From NCBI GenBank assembly GCA_947652115.1, contig OX393562.1, positions 15,502,717 through 15,566,716 of the forward strand: 64,000 bases of DNA. The letters are read 5' to 3'. Every line of letters starts with the position of its first letter. Positions within the stretch are counted from its first letter, which is position 1. This stretch comes from Blastomussa wellsi. Lineage: Eukaryota; Cnidaria; Anthozoa; Scleractinia; Plerogyridae. This document shows, in pieces, positions 10,708-25,700 of the stretch. A model generated the notes under the pieces. That model saw only the letters and a program-made list of their open reading frames with translations, did not search any database and was not told where the DNA came from. Made by a program: the position numbers and the translations under genes.

Positions 10708-13700
10708 CTCTTTTATTAAAAACACCCAAAAAAATATTGTACAAACATCGCGAAAAATGCATTCTTTTATTCCGCGAAAAGACAGTAAGTGGATATTTGT
10801 AGGCCAGTGGTAGATGAGCTCAGATACCATTACCCCTAAACAAATCAAAAACTCATAGCTAGTTTTTAATAACAGTGAATGAATAGTTGTTTTAGTATTT
10901 ACAAAACAATGAGATAATATAGCTCAAAAATGATTATTTCAACTCATTTATTCAACTCAATCATTTACGCGAGGGCCAGCGGGAGGCTCACGAGTTGCTC
11001 GGAGGTGAATAACAAAAGATATCCCATGTTTGAATAGCCAATCAGGGCCCTCCAACAACGCAAACCACTGTTTTAGTATAATTATACTAATTGGGTTTAG
11101 CTACCTGAAACACAATATTATGAACAACAGCAACACCAGAATCACCATCACATTGGACAAAATAAAACTTGTTGCTACGTTGGTAATAAAAGGAGGATTT
11201 ATTTTACCTGTACAATGACATTCAAAACAAAATACGAATAAGGTTATTTCTGCAAGCCTTACCGCTGTGTGGAATCAATGTCATCTCCAGAAACGGCCCT
11301 ACTAAGCCAGGAATAAAGTATGTTTTGTGATCACCTACAAGACCAGTGAAAAACAAAGAATATTTTACCATAACTGCAGAAATTCTCGCGCGCTCATTGG
11401 CTAACGTTCGCGGTATAAACATTCGTGGAAGTGAGCTTGTTTTGTTATGGTAAACACCAAATTTGACAATGTGATGAACAAATTTCGTGGTCGATTACAG
11501 GACGTACCTAACTCTTTTATTACCGGTATCATATCTGTTTTCCAACATAAAATTTCGTGTTTCGTATGCCACGAAATTGCTACTCGCGAAATATTGACCG
11601 TTTTTTCCAAAAACGTTTTGTATAATTTAAACCTACATGTTGAACCAAACTCAACGTTGGATCTTTTGGATAATACGTACTACATTGAATGTGAAGAATA
11701 ATTGGAACTTAATAATTATTAGCCTAAGGACAGGCTTCCCGAACACTCGGGCGGTGGGGTCATGTGAAGGGAACTTCGCGCCGGAAAATAGCGCCCCTCC
11801 GTGACAGGAGCCTGTTCGCAGGCTAAATAATTATTTATCTAAGTTTCCACAATTATTTCAGCTTATTTCTTTCATTTTGATAATTTTTGAGCTCGTTCGG
11901 GCCATGTAGTCTTTGGAAGCAAGGAACGAAAGTTTGCAGATCTGGAGGATGGAGGCTTCAGCAACACTCAATTGCCCAGCAGTACTGACAAGCACAAGCC
12001 AGAAACTCTTCACATCAAGTAACTTCCCTGGTGAGTGATTCATCGACCTGCAAACTCGCCTACGTTTCAAGCAAGCCTGTACGAACGAAGAGATTTGGCT
12101 CATCCTCGGTGTAAAAACCTGTGAAACTCACCAGACGTAAAACAAAGAACGAACAAGACAAAAAAGAATCGCGAAACAAATATGGAACAGCTAAACAATA
12201 CCCCAAAAACAAAGAAAAAAGTCACAGGTTCTTACACCGAGGTAAACCCAGAAATTTGCACATTTTGGCTCCTCGAAAATTGGAACAAGGGCAAAGAAAC
12301 TTTCCGCCCTCGCGTCAATTTTCACACGCCAAAAATGCGGGTACTGTATTTTCTCGATTTGGGATAATTATTTGTTCCACACGCTCTAACAATTCAATTT
12401 ATCAGTTTTTCTCCCGCACATCCAACAAACTGCCACATTGGTGACATTTTGACTATGTTCTGGTGAACATTTTTTGTTCAATTTTACCTTACAATCACTA
12501 AATTTTACGTGAAATCAGAACAAAGCGAGGCTTTCAAAAATAATGAAAATACCCTTGCTTAATAAACGCCGGGTCAACAAGACCGAGTTTCAAAGAAACA
12601 CGGTGGGCGTCTAGTCGAGAAAATACGGTACGCTTGCTATGCAGGTTATCAACAAACCATTCAAGTTCTTCGGTAAATAATTCAGTTATTTACCTAACAA
12701 ATGCCACATCTGACTGATTTTCAGTCCAATAATCATGCGCATGTCTGCATACCTAAAACAAATCAACAATAACCGTAAATGTTTCAGCTCACTAGACAGA
12801 CAGACATGTTTTATTTGGAGTCTTATAAAATAAATAGTATCTCGACTATGGATTCCAAATAATGAAAAAACTTACGAACAACAAAACTATACATGGCTGA
12901 TAAGTTATCTCACTATCTCGACAAGCAGTTTTTCAGCAAATTATCCATAATTTTTCTTTGGTTCATGACAGAGGCTTCGGCACATTTTCACCTCGGGGTT
13001 ATGAATGGTTTCGCATAACTAGGGCATCTGCCCAAAATGTCAGGAAAATTTGCTCGAATTTAAGTAAAACGTTGTGCTCACATGCTCACAACTGAAGACC
13101 ATTCGATATCCATTGATTCTCGAAAAAAGACGTTTTCACACCAACGAAAATATACAAATGGTGATTGAGCTTTGTTAACAATTACCAGTGTACTGAAGCT
13201 ATAAAAGGAATGATATCACAATAGGACGAGCAAAATGACAAGCAGTTCTCAACCTGAAAAAGTTAGGCTGACTTTTGCAAGTTTTGAAATTTGGCTTGAT
13301 ATTCGGCTTCCTCTACATATACTAGGCGCATTGTGCACATGAGCGAAAGTACCACAGCCCAGGCTGTAGTCAAGTGCGGCAATCAAGCATGGCAAACTTG
13401 CTGATTCCACAGCACAAAAATATGTAGAATATAGACAAAAGATAAACTTCTGAAATAAACCAGCTGTCAAAAAATAATATGATAACTAACCTTTCCGTAA
13501 CGAATGCAAAAGTACCCTATATTTTTATAATTATTTCGCGCTCTTAAAATGGTTCAATGCCTTTGACATTTCCAAGGATGGTACATAACCTGTTAGACTT
13601 TCGATCAAGAGATTTTAAAAAATTATATCGACTAGTTTTTACATAGATGCTCCCATATCAAAGACGTTCCTTCTATGAGAAAAATGTGAATGTTAAAGAC

Positions 13701-16700
13701 ATTACTTTTGAGTTCGCTGAGAGAGATATAGTGACGCAAACTGGATGAAACCTTCCAGGAAAGTTGATCTATGCCAAAGGTATAGAACATGGAAAGGACA
13801 TTGTTTCAATCTACAGGAAGTAGCTGGAATCAACAAAACTAACAGATACTTGTCAAATTTTGACTGCAAAATATTCAATCGCTTTTTTTCAAAAACTTTG
13901 CAGTGTTGAAGATCTACATGTATACTAGAAGGGACGTTGATTCGTTTTAAAAGTTTAGGTCTAGATTTCGAGAAAAATGCCGATTTCCAGAAACCATGAC
14001 GTCATTGTTTCGTTGCTATGGTAACACCGATGCCAATGAAATCTACATTTTTGGAAACATTATTCAATATCCAGTAAATGTGCGAAAAATCTTGCCCGAC
14101 CGACCCAAGACAGTGAAGTATTAGCCTTTTAAAGCTGGGTTGGTGGGGTTCTGAAAAACTGAGATGAGTCACCTTAAACTAAAGGCAGCTGCAGGTTACA
14201 GTTACACTTCAACGCTAACTACAGCTATGATCCACAACAAAACAACGAATTTTGTACGTCGGCTTTTCTATTTTTCTAACTATTCTTCCTACATTTCCTT
14301 TCCTCGCATCGGGAACATCTAAAGTACAACTCCGAATTGGGACACATTAATATAGTAACCTCTTTTTTATCTTAATCACCTTCCGCTTGTTTTCTCAAAA
14401 AATACGGAATTACAATATTTAGGCTAAATTTTCGAAGTACACAATCAATGACGTAGCTCCTTTAAAGCCCGGGCCAAACAAAGATGAGAGTCGAGGACAC
14501 TCTTTCTCCCGTTTGACCTGAAACTCTCCGCACTCTCATCGACTTTGAACATGCTCCGCAATTTCCATGAGTCTCGTTTGGCCCGAGTTTATGATAGTCG
14601 ATGAGAATTACTCTCATAAATTTTCGGCAGCTAAAATTTGGAAATCTGTTCCACCAGAAATCAAACGTTTCCCATATATACTCTTTAAAAAGCGTTGTAA
14701 AAGTTTTCTATTGACCACTCAAGACTGACCATTGTTTTACTAGTTAGATAGTTAAATAATGCTGTACAATATGTAGGACATTATTTTTCTCTCATTTCTT
14801 ACGATTTATGTCATTATGATTTAAATTATACTTAACATACGGCCAACGCCAGCTTATATCCACATGACAGTGACCTACTCGAAAGCTCATTGGCTGCTTT
14901 GGTCATTGAACACTATTAATTATTGTCTCGACTACTTAATTTCTATGAGTGTACTTTTATTTTTCTGTAATGCCTGTATAGTGTTTTATGTTTAGTTTTC
15001 TGTAAACAATGTGCAATAAACTTGAACTTGAGAGTCAACACTCGTCAACTCCCCTGTATCTAAGTTCAATGATCCTAGCAAACATGGAAGTCAGTAAACA
15101 TTTAAGTAAACTGAACGAATGCAGCACTTACTTTTCCAAAATTTTGTCTTGTTTTGTTGTGCTGAACGTTTCCAACTGCAAAGATTCCTGGGTTACAAAC
15201 GCCACGGCCAGATGGAAAAAGTTGTTCCACAACTAACATGAGAAGAGAAGAGAAAAGCCACAATTACTTTACACTATATGACAATAACACTGAACAATCC
15301 TTTGTTGTTGTTACACGTTTTTTTTTTTGCCTGTTTGTTTATCGTTAGCATCCGTAAGCAGTCAAGGGCTTTTATTTGCTCTTTGTACAAACACCGTTCA
15401 TCCAAAGGTTCGGTTGTTTGACTATTACTGAACACTGAGGTGAACTGAACACACAAAACAGAAGCAAGGAATGGAACAGCAAAACGGCAAGTAGAAAAAA
15501 ATGGACACTGTTATCTGTTCAAACGATTTAAGACGGAATCCATCAGGAAGTTGAGTAATATTTTAAGTAGGACAAAAATCGAGTGCCAGAATAATTTAAA
15601 TCATATTGCGTTATTTTTTACCCTTAATAAAAGACAAAGATGTAAGTAATCATTTGTGATAAGACCGACAACAATTTCTTATCAGAAGCCGGGGAAAATG
15701 AATTTTCAAGATCACAAACTGTAGGCAAAATCTAACGTGTAGCCATTTTGTAAAATTGTCTTGAAGCGATTCAGTGGAATTATAGTGGAACATCGAAATT
15801 TGTTTTCGATGTTTTGTGTTGTTAGAAAAGATTTCTTTTGATAAGATATTTGAAGCAGTAACTGAAAAGTTTGCAATAAGGTGTAAATAATTTTGGTACA
15901 AAAATTTCTTATCAGAGCCTGGAAAAATGAATTTCAAAGCTCGCAAGCTATAGGAAAAATCTCACATCTTTTAAGCGATTCAGTGGAATTCAGTGGAACT
16001 TCGAAATTTGTTTTCGATGTTTGGTGTTGTTAGAAAACATTTCTCTTGATGATATATTTGAAGAAGTAACACCAAAAGCTTGCAATAAGGTGTAAATCAT
16101 TTTGGTACATAATTTTGTCCAATGAATGCTCGAAGTCCTAACAGATTCCGTCTTAAACTTTCGTCATGAAATTCGACGTAAACAAATTTTTAGCATTTAA
16201 TATTAGTTTACTATTTTTACTTTTCAAAAAGGGCACAAACAAGCAGATTTGTCCAGGATTGACCGCAAAAGAGATGCAAGCTCTTTATGACAAGCATCAC
16301 AAAGTGTCCTCATTGATAAAAGTTCACTAAAACACACATAATGTTGTCAAATATGAAGTAACATGAAAATGGAAAATAACCCAGTAAATATGAAGTAGTA
16401 ACTGAACAATACCTGCGTTCAATCCTGGACATAAGTTAAAAACAAGTAAAGTTAAAGGGAGAAAAGTTCGACATTTTGCCGCTCAAAGACTCAAAGATGC
16501 GCCTGTTTTGATCAAACGTGGCTCCAATTTCACGAGAGACCTGGGTACGACGTGGAAACGATGATAGAAGCAGTTGCCCGCAGAAGGTTAATTAAATTGA
16601 TCTGTGGATATTTAGGATGGGGTGATTCCAGGCCATTGTATACATCAGCCTTAAATGTTCTTCTCGGCCAAGATGTCTTCAGTACAACCTGGTACTGAGT

Positions 16701-19700
16701 ACTCGCTCCTACGTAACAGTGACGTCACAACCAAAATTTGGCAATGTGCAAATAATCACTTTCTTGGTTATTAAATACCAAATTTAAACTACAAAAAAGC
16801 TTCACAATATTTCACTGCACAGGCACTTTAAAGACATCAAAAACTGAACATGATGGACACGTCATAACTGCATCATAATAGTAAACGAAACATTCCTTTA
16901 ATACATTCTGCGGAGACTTACTTGATACTCAAATGCATCAGCTCCAAAGTGCTCCTGCATCGCCTCGGAAAAATACTGAATGGCGTCCAATATCACACTG
17001 TGGAGTAAAACAGACAAGCAATGTTTTGCTGGCATCCGAAATAACTACTTTTGGAATGTAACTTACAATAACTATTTATGACGATGAATCAAACCCGGAG
17101 CTCAAAAGAAAAGACGATTTAACTAAAAAAGACATTAAAGAGGTCCCACAAACCGAAATGCAACAAGGATTGTCAAGACAACAAACAACAAACTTGGAAA
17201 ACGTCGGGCGCGTTTTCAGCAAAAGCTACCCATTACCTTGGGGGAAAATGACCATGTGGCACAATAAGGTGATGTCCTTGAGTTAGAGGTCACTTTTACC
17301 AAAACCTCGAATGCTCGCCAAGGGCATTATGGTAATTGTTATAATTTTAAATGCACAGAGGGGAATATGTCAGCAATAGAACTGAAAGAAAGAGAAGAAA
17401 CCCGTCAGTCTTACCTGTTCTGAACCATGGTCATTACCATCCAGTCCTTGGGAAAGATATTTGCGCTAACGAACTCACGAAACAGCAAGAAAAGCTCCAT
17501 GAGGAAATCCTGTGTTAAAAAGGCGAACAACCCTACTCAAATGTTCAGTTTAATGAAGTCTGTTACTTGCAACTTAAAAGGCCCTTACAGATTCCCGACG
17601 TTCCCGAGTGATCTCTGCGATCCATATAGCCGCAGAAAATAAAGACGTTCGTTCTCGTGCTGTCAGGTTAGTTAATTCAAATTGTATTTTCAAACGAACA
17701 TCCCCATCACTTTCCTATGAGAGGGGTCAATTTCAGAGCAAGTATAGCAGCTAGGGACCAAAATCCCTAAACGTTATACCAGAAGATTTAGTGGTTGTCT
17801 GTAATAACTCATATTCAATATATCGATATTGAAACATGGAAATGGGCTTTTTGTTCAACTTCTATATTTGACTTCGTTTCATTTGTTTCAAGTCTGTTGT
17901 GGAAATTGCTAATCAAAGCAATTGCTAAACGTTTATCTGTCTGGTCGCATGTGCTTTACCGGGCGCTTTTCTTGTTCGTTGTTACTTTAGAATGTAATTT
18001 GTGAACGTTGTAAACTTAAGCAACTTTAGCCTATTTTTTTTCTTCAGTCATAGTTAGGGATATTTCCAGGGGGTGTGCAAACAGTTTGGAAATTCCGAAG
18101 TGTGTGAAAGGGGGGTAAAATTTGGGGGGCCAGTTTCCGAAAATCCAGAGGGGAGGGGGTCATAGTAAAAATCCCTTCCCTGGGAGGGGGAGGGGGTAAT
18201 GGATATTTTCTGGAACCACACATTTGCATATGTTTTATCAGAAAGCTTCAGAGTTAGCAGGATACTCACCATAAGATCTTGGTCCGACGGAAAGTGCTGT
18301 ACATACATCTGGTAGTGTTTCTCATCCATCAACTGAAGCATGGCTATTAGACACGCCACATAGTTACCCTGGAAATACAAGGAAAAAGTCAATCATTCAA
18401 ACAACAGAGCAGATGAGAGCCAACCAAAGAGTCTACAGAGAGGGCTGCAAATAACAGTTACCCTGGAACAACAAGGAAAAAAGTCCATCATTCAAACAAG
18501 AGAGCAGAAAAGAACCAACCAAAGAGAAGTCAATCATTCAAACAACAGAGCAGCTGAGAACCAACAAAAAGTCTACAAAGAGGGTTGCACAAAATAGTTA
18601 CCCTGGAACAACAAGGAAAAAGTCAATCATTCAAACAACAGAGCAACTGAGAGCCAACAAAAAGTCTACAGAGAGGGTTACCAAAGAGTCTACAGAGACG
18701 GCTGCAAAAAACAGTTACCCTGGAACAACAAGGAAAAAGTCAATCATTCAAACAACAGAGCAGATGAGAGCCAACCAAAGAGTCTACAGAGAGGGTTGCA
18801 CAAAATAGTTACCCTGGAACAACAAGGAAAAAAGTCAATCATTCAAACAACAGAGCAGAAGAGAGCCAACAAAAAGTCTACAGAGAGGGCTGCACAAAAT
18901 AGTTACCCTGGAACAACAAGGAAAAAGTCAATCATTCAAACCGGCAACAGAGCAGATGAGAGCCAACAAAAAGTCTACAGAGAGGGTTGCACAAAATAGT
19001 TACCCTGGAACAACAAGGAAAAAAGTCAATCATTCAAACAACAGAGCAGAAGAGAGCCAAAACAGTCGGGCATCGGATAATGGCTGACCAAAATTTGCCA
19101 ATGTCCGATGAAATCCGAACTGATGTAAAGTACTGTATTTATTCGCCTCTAAGCCGATCGGTTTTTGCACGAATTGAATTCATAATAATATGAACTGCGG
19201 ATGGAGATGGAAGTGAGAAATGATCATCGCAGTGAATGAGATGATCATTTCTCACCTTGAAATCCGAACTGCGGTCGGACAGAATGTCCGGACAATTATT
19301 GGCCTTCCAATGTTGCGTTGACAATGCTTTACCGAGAGGAGCTTTGCAATATGATGTCCGACATCTCTACAGTTTTGTCCAAACAAAATGGTAACTTAGT
19401 CAGACACGCCCTTTCAAAGGAAAAAGGTATTTGCAGCCCTGAGTCAAATATCACAACAAAAGTCAACTATCTCTTAGCTTTACACTCCATGAGCCATACA
19501 CCACACCACGACGGACAGTTATGCTGGTCCCAATGGTGAGCATGACCGTCTTACAGAAAGCTGACTTTAAATTTAAAATCGAATCAAACAACATGCAGCT
19601 GATGGTAAGTGCGGGAAAAGCCGCGTAAAAACGGTAAGTTAACTTGTACACTTCCACCCTCGTACCCAGGGTCGCTTGAAAAACGACCGACCCTGGAAAG

Positions 19701-22700
19701 ATCCGATTTGAAGTCCAAAAATATCGGACTTCCGGCTGAACTGCGCATGCCTACCTTTCAAAAGCTTGACCCAACGAACTAAATAGCAATTTACTTCCGG
19801 CCATTTTTATTGTTTTCAAAACCAATCAAAATCGATCCTGTAATGGAACTTTCGAGAGTCGCTCGTTTTGTCAAGCCTGCGCAGTAAGGAACGAAGACTC
19901 GAGGTACGAGATCGGTACACTTCCTATAAATATTATTAACACGAATGGGCTGTTCTACTTTAAATATACATGATGTCCATATAAAGTATCTGCACACCTT
20001 CCCCATGCACCTTTGTGCTATAAATTGGCCTTATTAGAACTTGAAGGTAAACCACGACCAGGATCACAGAAGTCGCGTAATAAAGCACTAGCGCAACGAG
20101 ATAGGTAAAGTAAAGTTTGCGTACGAGCCTATAAGCCCATCAGGCCGGAGCTTATCCAAATTTCCAAAGCATGAAGCGGCTAGGAGTATTTATACTCTCC
20201 CTGAATGGGATGAACCCAATTGTTCATCAGGGTGAAGAGAGAGCAGTGTACTGGAGAGAGCTTGAAGATAAACCAATTAACAAGCGGCAAATAGGGCCAC
20301 TCGTATATTATCAAACCAGCTATAACGCAAACCAAGTGACACGTAAATGGCAGCATTGAGCAAATCACTTAAGTTTTTAATTTTTCACACGATGCACTTC
20401 AATCTGTACTTACCACAACAGACAGTGATCGATCCATCGTGATCACAGCTTTCACCACAACGCGTAAAAGTGATGTTGCCAACAGCAGAACATCGTCATG
20501 AGTATTTCCCTACACAACAAACAGAACACCGCTGTAAAAGCCATTCATTTCTTTCAATTGTCACATTATTTCCAAATCATACATAGCACTCGTTTCGATG
20601 TTAGACTGGCATCCTCGACTCCTCTACAGGGACAATACCATAGGGGTTTCTTTCGCCTTCTTATTAAAAACGGCACTGAAAATGTGACTAAGCACTTTTG
20701 CTCATACAACAAAATAAATCTAGCACACCAAAAGTAAGATATCAAGTGAATTGTTAAAGGAAGGGGAAAACTGTCATTTGTAACCATCTTTCTTTTTCAT
20801 CTGTACTTTTAAGCCATTTTATTCTAGTTTAGTCTAGTATTTCATCATAATGTCAGTATTTATTTTCACCATCCCGATGAGGAATACAGCAAGACTTTGC
20901 GTCAAACCTGCGCACTAAATTTCTCCTTGAAATAAAATTGAACGAAAGCCATTCCTGTCGTTCATTTTGAAGGTTTCCAATAAAGTTATAGTAATCATTT
21001 CAACTTCTCCTGGCAACCTACTTTGTTTTCATGTTTTATTCGCGATGAACAAAGAGCAATGCCTGACATCACCCCATTGTCATGTATCAACCATCTAGCT
21101 ACAAGAACATCTACAATTAAACTGGTGGTGGATTTCACTGATTTCAAGGTGTAGCTGACTAGCTAGGGTCCTTTAAAGTGCACCAAACCCCAAAATATTT
21201 TTTTTGCTAAGATATACCTTAGCACCAGTTTGAAACGCATTGTGCCTTTCTTTTCTCCTTTTTACCAAATTCTGGCTATTTATAGCATTCAAACGTTATG
21301 AAAAACTGTGCATAATTTGTTCCACGACCGAGTCAGAAGGGGTGTGGGTCTATTCCTGGTTTGACGTCACAAAATGATTTGCATCACATCAAGGCTTTGT
21401 AAACATGCATGCAAATCAGTTTGTGACGTCAAATCGGGAATAGACCCACGCCCCTTCTGACTCGGTCGTGGAACAAATGATGCACAGTTTATCGTAATTT
21501 TTGAATGCTATAAATAGTCAGAATTTGGTAAAAAGGTGCAATGCGTTTCAAATTGGTGCAAAGGTTTATTCTAGCGAAAAAAATATTTTGGGGTTAGGTG
21601 CACTTTAAATGCTTGGATCACTCCTTTCTATGCATACTTCAAATCTACAGGCTGTTTAATTTTGTAGTATTTTGTAGTGGAAACAAGAATCCCCGAGGCT
21701 TTATAGACGGGCCAAGTAAAGTTATTTCCCGTTGTTGATGTTGTGGTTCAACAAACGTTGCATGACATCCAATACAAGGCCGTGAATAAGGTCAAACGCT
21801 GCTATTTTCCTTTGTGGTCTAAGCGGGAATTTCTAGTTTAGTTATAAACTTGTACAAAATGCGCACATTAGCCACGTAATTAAATCTCTCTGTCCCACTC
21901 CCCTGCCCTAACCAGGCAATTTCAAGTGGCAGATGACCCGATGTAAGCCAGTAAGAATGCATGACCTTCAATATCCTTCCCAGAAAAAAAAGCTAAAAGC
22001 CCGTCTAATAAAAAAAAACAAAATAACTAAAGGTAACAGTTAGGTTCCACTTTTCAACTCACCACATCATTTCTTGTCAGAGTGATCAAAATGTCATTCA
22101 GAATATCGATACAGCTCTTCATTTCGTCAGATTTCAGTATCTCGTTTCTGAGTTGTTCGACAACCATGGGAAGCAGAATGTACCGAGATTCTACACAGAA
22201 ACAGTAAAAACTATTTCACGAGTTAATACTTAGAAGACGAGAAACTCGCCTCAGATGGGATTCCGTCTGATCAAATACCATCTAATATAAATTTAAAGAC
22301 GATAAAACTGTCTTAAAAACAAGAAAATCAGTATTTTACCGAGTTAAAATAAAAAAGCGTTCTGATGTCCACGTCAAATGTGAATTTTGGACGGTTTCCG
22401 TCTAAGAAGAGTTTTCAGTCTGAATTTCCCATCGTTTGAGACTGGAAAATGGACGCATAAATTTGAGACGTGGAACTCATCCTTCACCGGACTCATATCA
22501 GACGAGTTTTCCGTCTGAAAAATGACTTCAAATATTCACTACGGGGGGAGGGGGGGGTCAACGTAATCCACGTACTCTATGATTGGAAGGCAAAACTCGG
22601 GTTGAGTAGGATTTGCCATAAACAACAGTAAAGCGATCTGACGAGTAGAGAAGTGGAAACCTACCTTGATCTTCAAACAGCTTGGTCTTCACCATGTTGT

Positions 22701-25700
22701 GGATGCAGTCCATTTTCTGTACGGCTAAACGCCCTTCCGGGATTTTCTCGATAAATTCTCTAGCATAGTAACTAACCAAAAGGAATTAAATGCTACTTTT
22801 AGAAACATTCAACTCCATACTCTCACAAAACTGAACAACGTAACCCTTACCTTAACCCTATAAAAGGGATAAGGCAAATAATTGACTGTTTACGATTTTC
22901 TTTTTAATTTAACACTGGTTTCCTTAGTACTTTTACAGTACAATGATTCTGAAAATCACACCCTATTCTGCACTACAGTTTAGTACTTTTAACACAAACA
23001 ACCTTCCACGCTAGGTATAAATACAAACCCGAGTTCCTTGTAATCAAACACCTGCATTAAATCTACAAAGGTTGCTGGGAAGTACTTCAAGGCAGCTCCC
23101 TAAATAAAAAAAAATTGCATAAGGCATATCGGCTTTCAGGAATCTTTGGCCGGGTAACGTTTGCCAAACCTTGTGAAAGCAAAGCCAGGCAGATGCAACA
23201 AAAGGCTTTTCAGCCATAAAACGTCACTTATAAAATAGTTATAATTATTAACTTGGCAATGAGAAACCATCAGTTTGTAACTGATACCGGTGTGATCAAC
23301 CCTGAACAGAAAATAGACTTTGAGTTAAAGTCTTGAACAACATTCATCATCATAGTTTGCTTAGGGTCTGTCATCACTTTTGATGTAAAAATCTTGTCTT
23401 GACAATTAAATACTTAGTGGATATGTACAGTCAAGAAATACCACCAAGTGTGAAGGAACCTGTCACCTGAGCTAGAACTGTCTCCATCTTAGCGTCGGCC
23501 ATAAACTGTACCAGAGCTTGGAAAAGCTTTCTCAAGCTCTCTTCAAATTCAGACTGTCCCTTTTCGCCAACCGCTCTTGGGATGAAAGAAGAAGAAAAGG
23601 ATTTATGCAACTGTATGACAAAGCAAGAAATAAGAAGTTTGAGTTGAAATTATAATTTATCTCGGTCTTTTACCTTTCATACAAAATTCTTGATTGCACA
23701 ATGAATTTGAAAATGTATTCCATAGCCTAAGGGAGACAACCAAACAGCTCTATAAGACAATCAGCAAATGAGCTGACTGACTGACTGACTCAGTGATTGA
23801 CGAACGCGATAGACTGACTGATTAAAAATAAAAACAACCAACCTTCATGGCCCTGAGAAGAAGATCCATGCGAAGTTTATCTAGTTCCTGTTGGTTCGTT
23901 GCATAATTAATATACTCCAGGAACACTGAGATGAGAATACTGTGAAGAAAACACAAGTTACCAATACTGCAATGTAAACTGCTACAGTAACACAACGTAA
24001 AAAATAGTAACAACGTAAACACTACACAACACTATTTAACTCTCTTTAGGGTGGTTTTCACTTGCGACTGAGTCAGAGCCATTGTCGTAAGCAGAGACAT
24101 AAGAGTGCTAATGGCCTAGTTAAATCGAAATTGGAGAAATGGAGTCACAAGCACAATGGAATCGGAGTCAGAAGAATCAGAACATTTCCATTTGCTTCTG
24201 ATTCAGCTTATGACTATAACTTATGATCTAGTGAAAACTAGATTGTCAGCATCGTAAGCGCAAGAAGCGGAAGGACTAACCAATCACAACTCTAGTTCCT
24301 GGGAAATTTGATTGGTTTATTCTTCTGCGTCTGTTTCACACAGTGCAACTCCGACAATACAGTTTTCAATACATCATAAGTGATGGAGTAATAAGCAGAA
24401 TTTGAACTCTGCCTGCGACTACAACTAGATAGCTTGCTCTTATGACACCGACTCCAAACCCAAGCCCTGACCCCGACTCTGACTCTGTCACTAGTGAAAA
24501 CCAACCATTATCCCCATCGTAGAACCTGTATTTTTTTGGTCAAACCTAAAAGTTTTCGACAAAAATGCATGCTCATTCAATTAAGAGTTGAGAGACTACA
24601 TCTACTTCCAGGTGTGCAAGGTGGTTCTTCCCCACACTTGGAAGTGAAAGAATTAAGAGGCAGTTAATTTGTATGCTATGGCAGGTTTGCACAACATAAA
24701 CTAAAACAAAATGCACAATAATCATTCTCGCACTTTTAGTTACAGATCGTTCACTTCTGTGTCTTTATGGAGTTACAGTTGTCTAGTTATGGCTACATGA
24801 AAAACAGGGGTAAATCTAGAGCAAGCTCCATTACAACCACTTTGCTTACTGATCCGCTTTTGTGGCTCCAAACAGATCCTCTATGTAGGCATCTAAAACT
24901 GGTCTGAAGTGATGATATTTCTTATCTGCCAGCAAACTGATTGTGAATACCTAAAGTGAATAATTATAACAAACTGCGATATGAACAAAGAAGCAAACAG
25001 ACAAATCCATTTAATATGTGATTCACCAGATGTTCGTCCCAGCCAGCAACTGATTGTTGCAGGCCAGTTACACCATACATAACTGTCCAAAGGAAATCTC
25101 GTAATACCAGTTTGCAGGGCTCAAAGACTAACAGTAGAAAACTAACCTTAGGAGTAACATTCCTACTTATAGCCACTTTGGCTTGTGGAAAACTCAGAAT
25201 AGTCAACAGTTCTGGATAAAAATCAATATAACTGACCAGTAAAAAGTTTGCCCAATACAATCTGGCTTGGTACTGGCCAATTAAAGACCAGTGAGTTACA
25301 AAGTTAGTATTGAGCATTAGTTTTAATTAGTAATTTAGGGTAGAAAAACATCGAAGTTGGAATGAATATAGCAACCAAAAAGGAATCAAATAGGTTGAGA
25401 TTAGGACATGATCTACGAATCAAAGATCTGGACTGCATTTATCAACAATTACACCAACCAACCAACCAAGTTCAACTTACCAATGCATCAAACACAAGCT
25501 TGTCATACTTGTGAGCATGCTCCATCAAAATTGCAAACAGCGCATCAAACGTGTCCGTCAAAAACTGAAAAAGAAAGACAGTGGATAACTGTTTAAAACA
25601 TTGCTCCTTAGAGCAAATAAGTATGTTACTATCACGCATACCTAAAATATTTTGGAATGACTGTAGTTGTAAAACTTTGCCATGACAGTGCAAAATAACT

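Noticed and set aside
11858..12103. Minus-strand open frame as a DOCK exon
   Set aside because: The flanking exons 12694-12752 and 11263-11334 join directly in phase, leaving no room for another exon, and the peptide does not resemble DOCK.
18362..19058. CRISPR-like array because of regular repeats
   Set aside because: The units are contiguous tandem copies without unique spacers, in a eukaryotic intron.
24964..25317. 117-codon minus-strand frame
   Set aside because: Lies between exons 25481-25564 and 24850-24950, which join in phase; no domain and no splice support.
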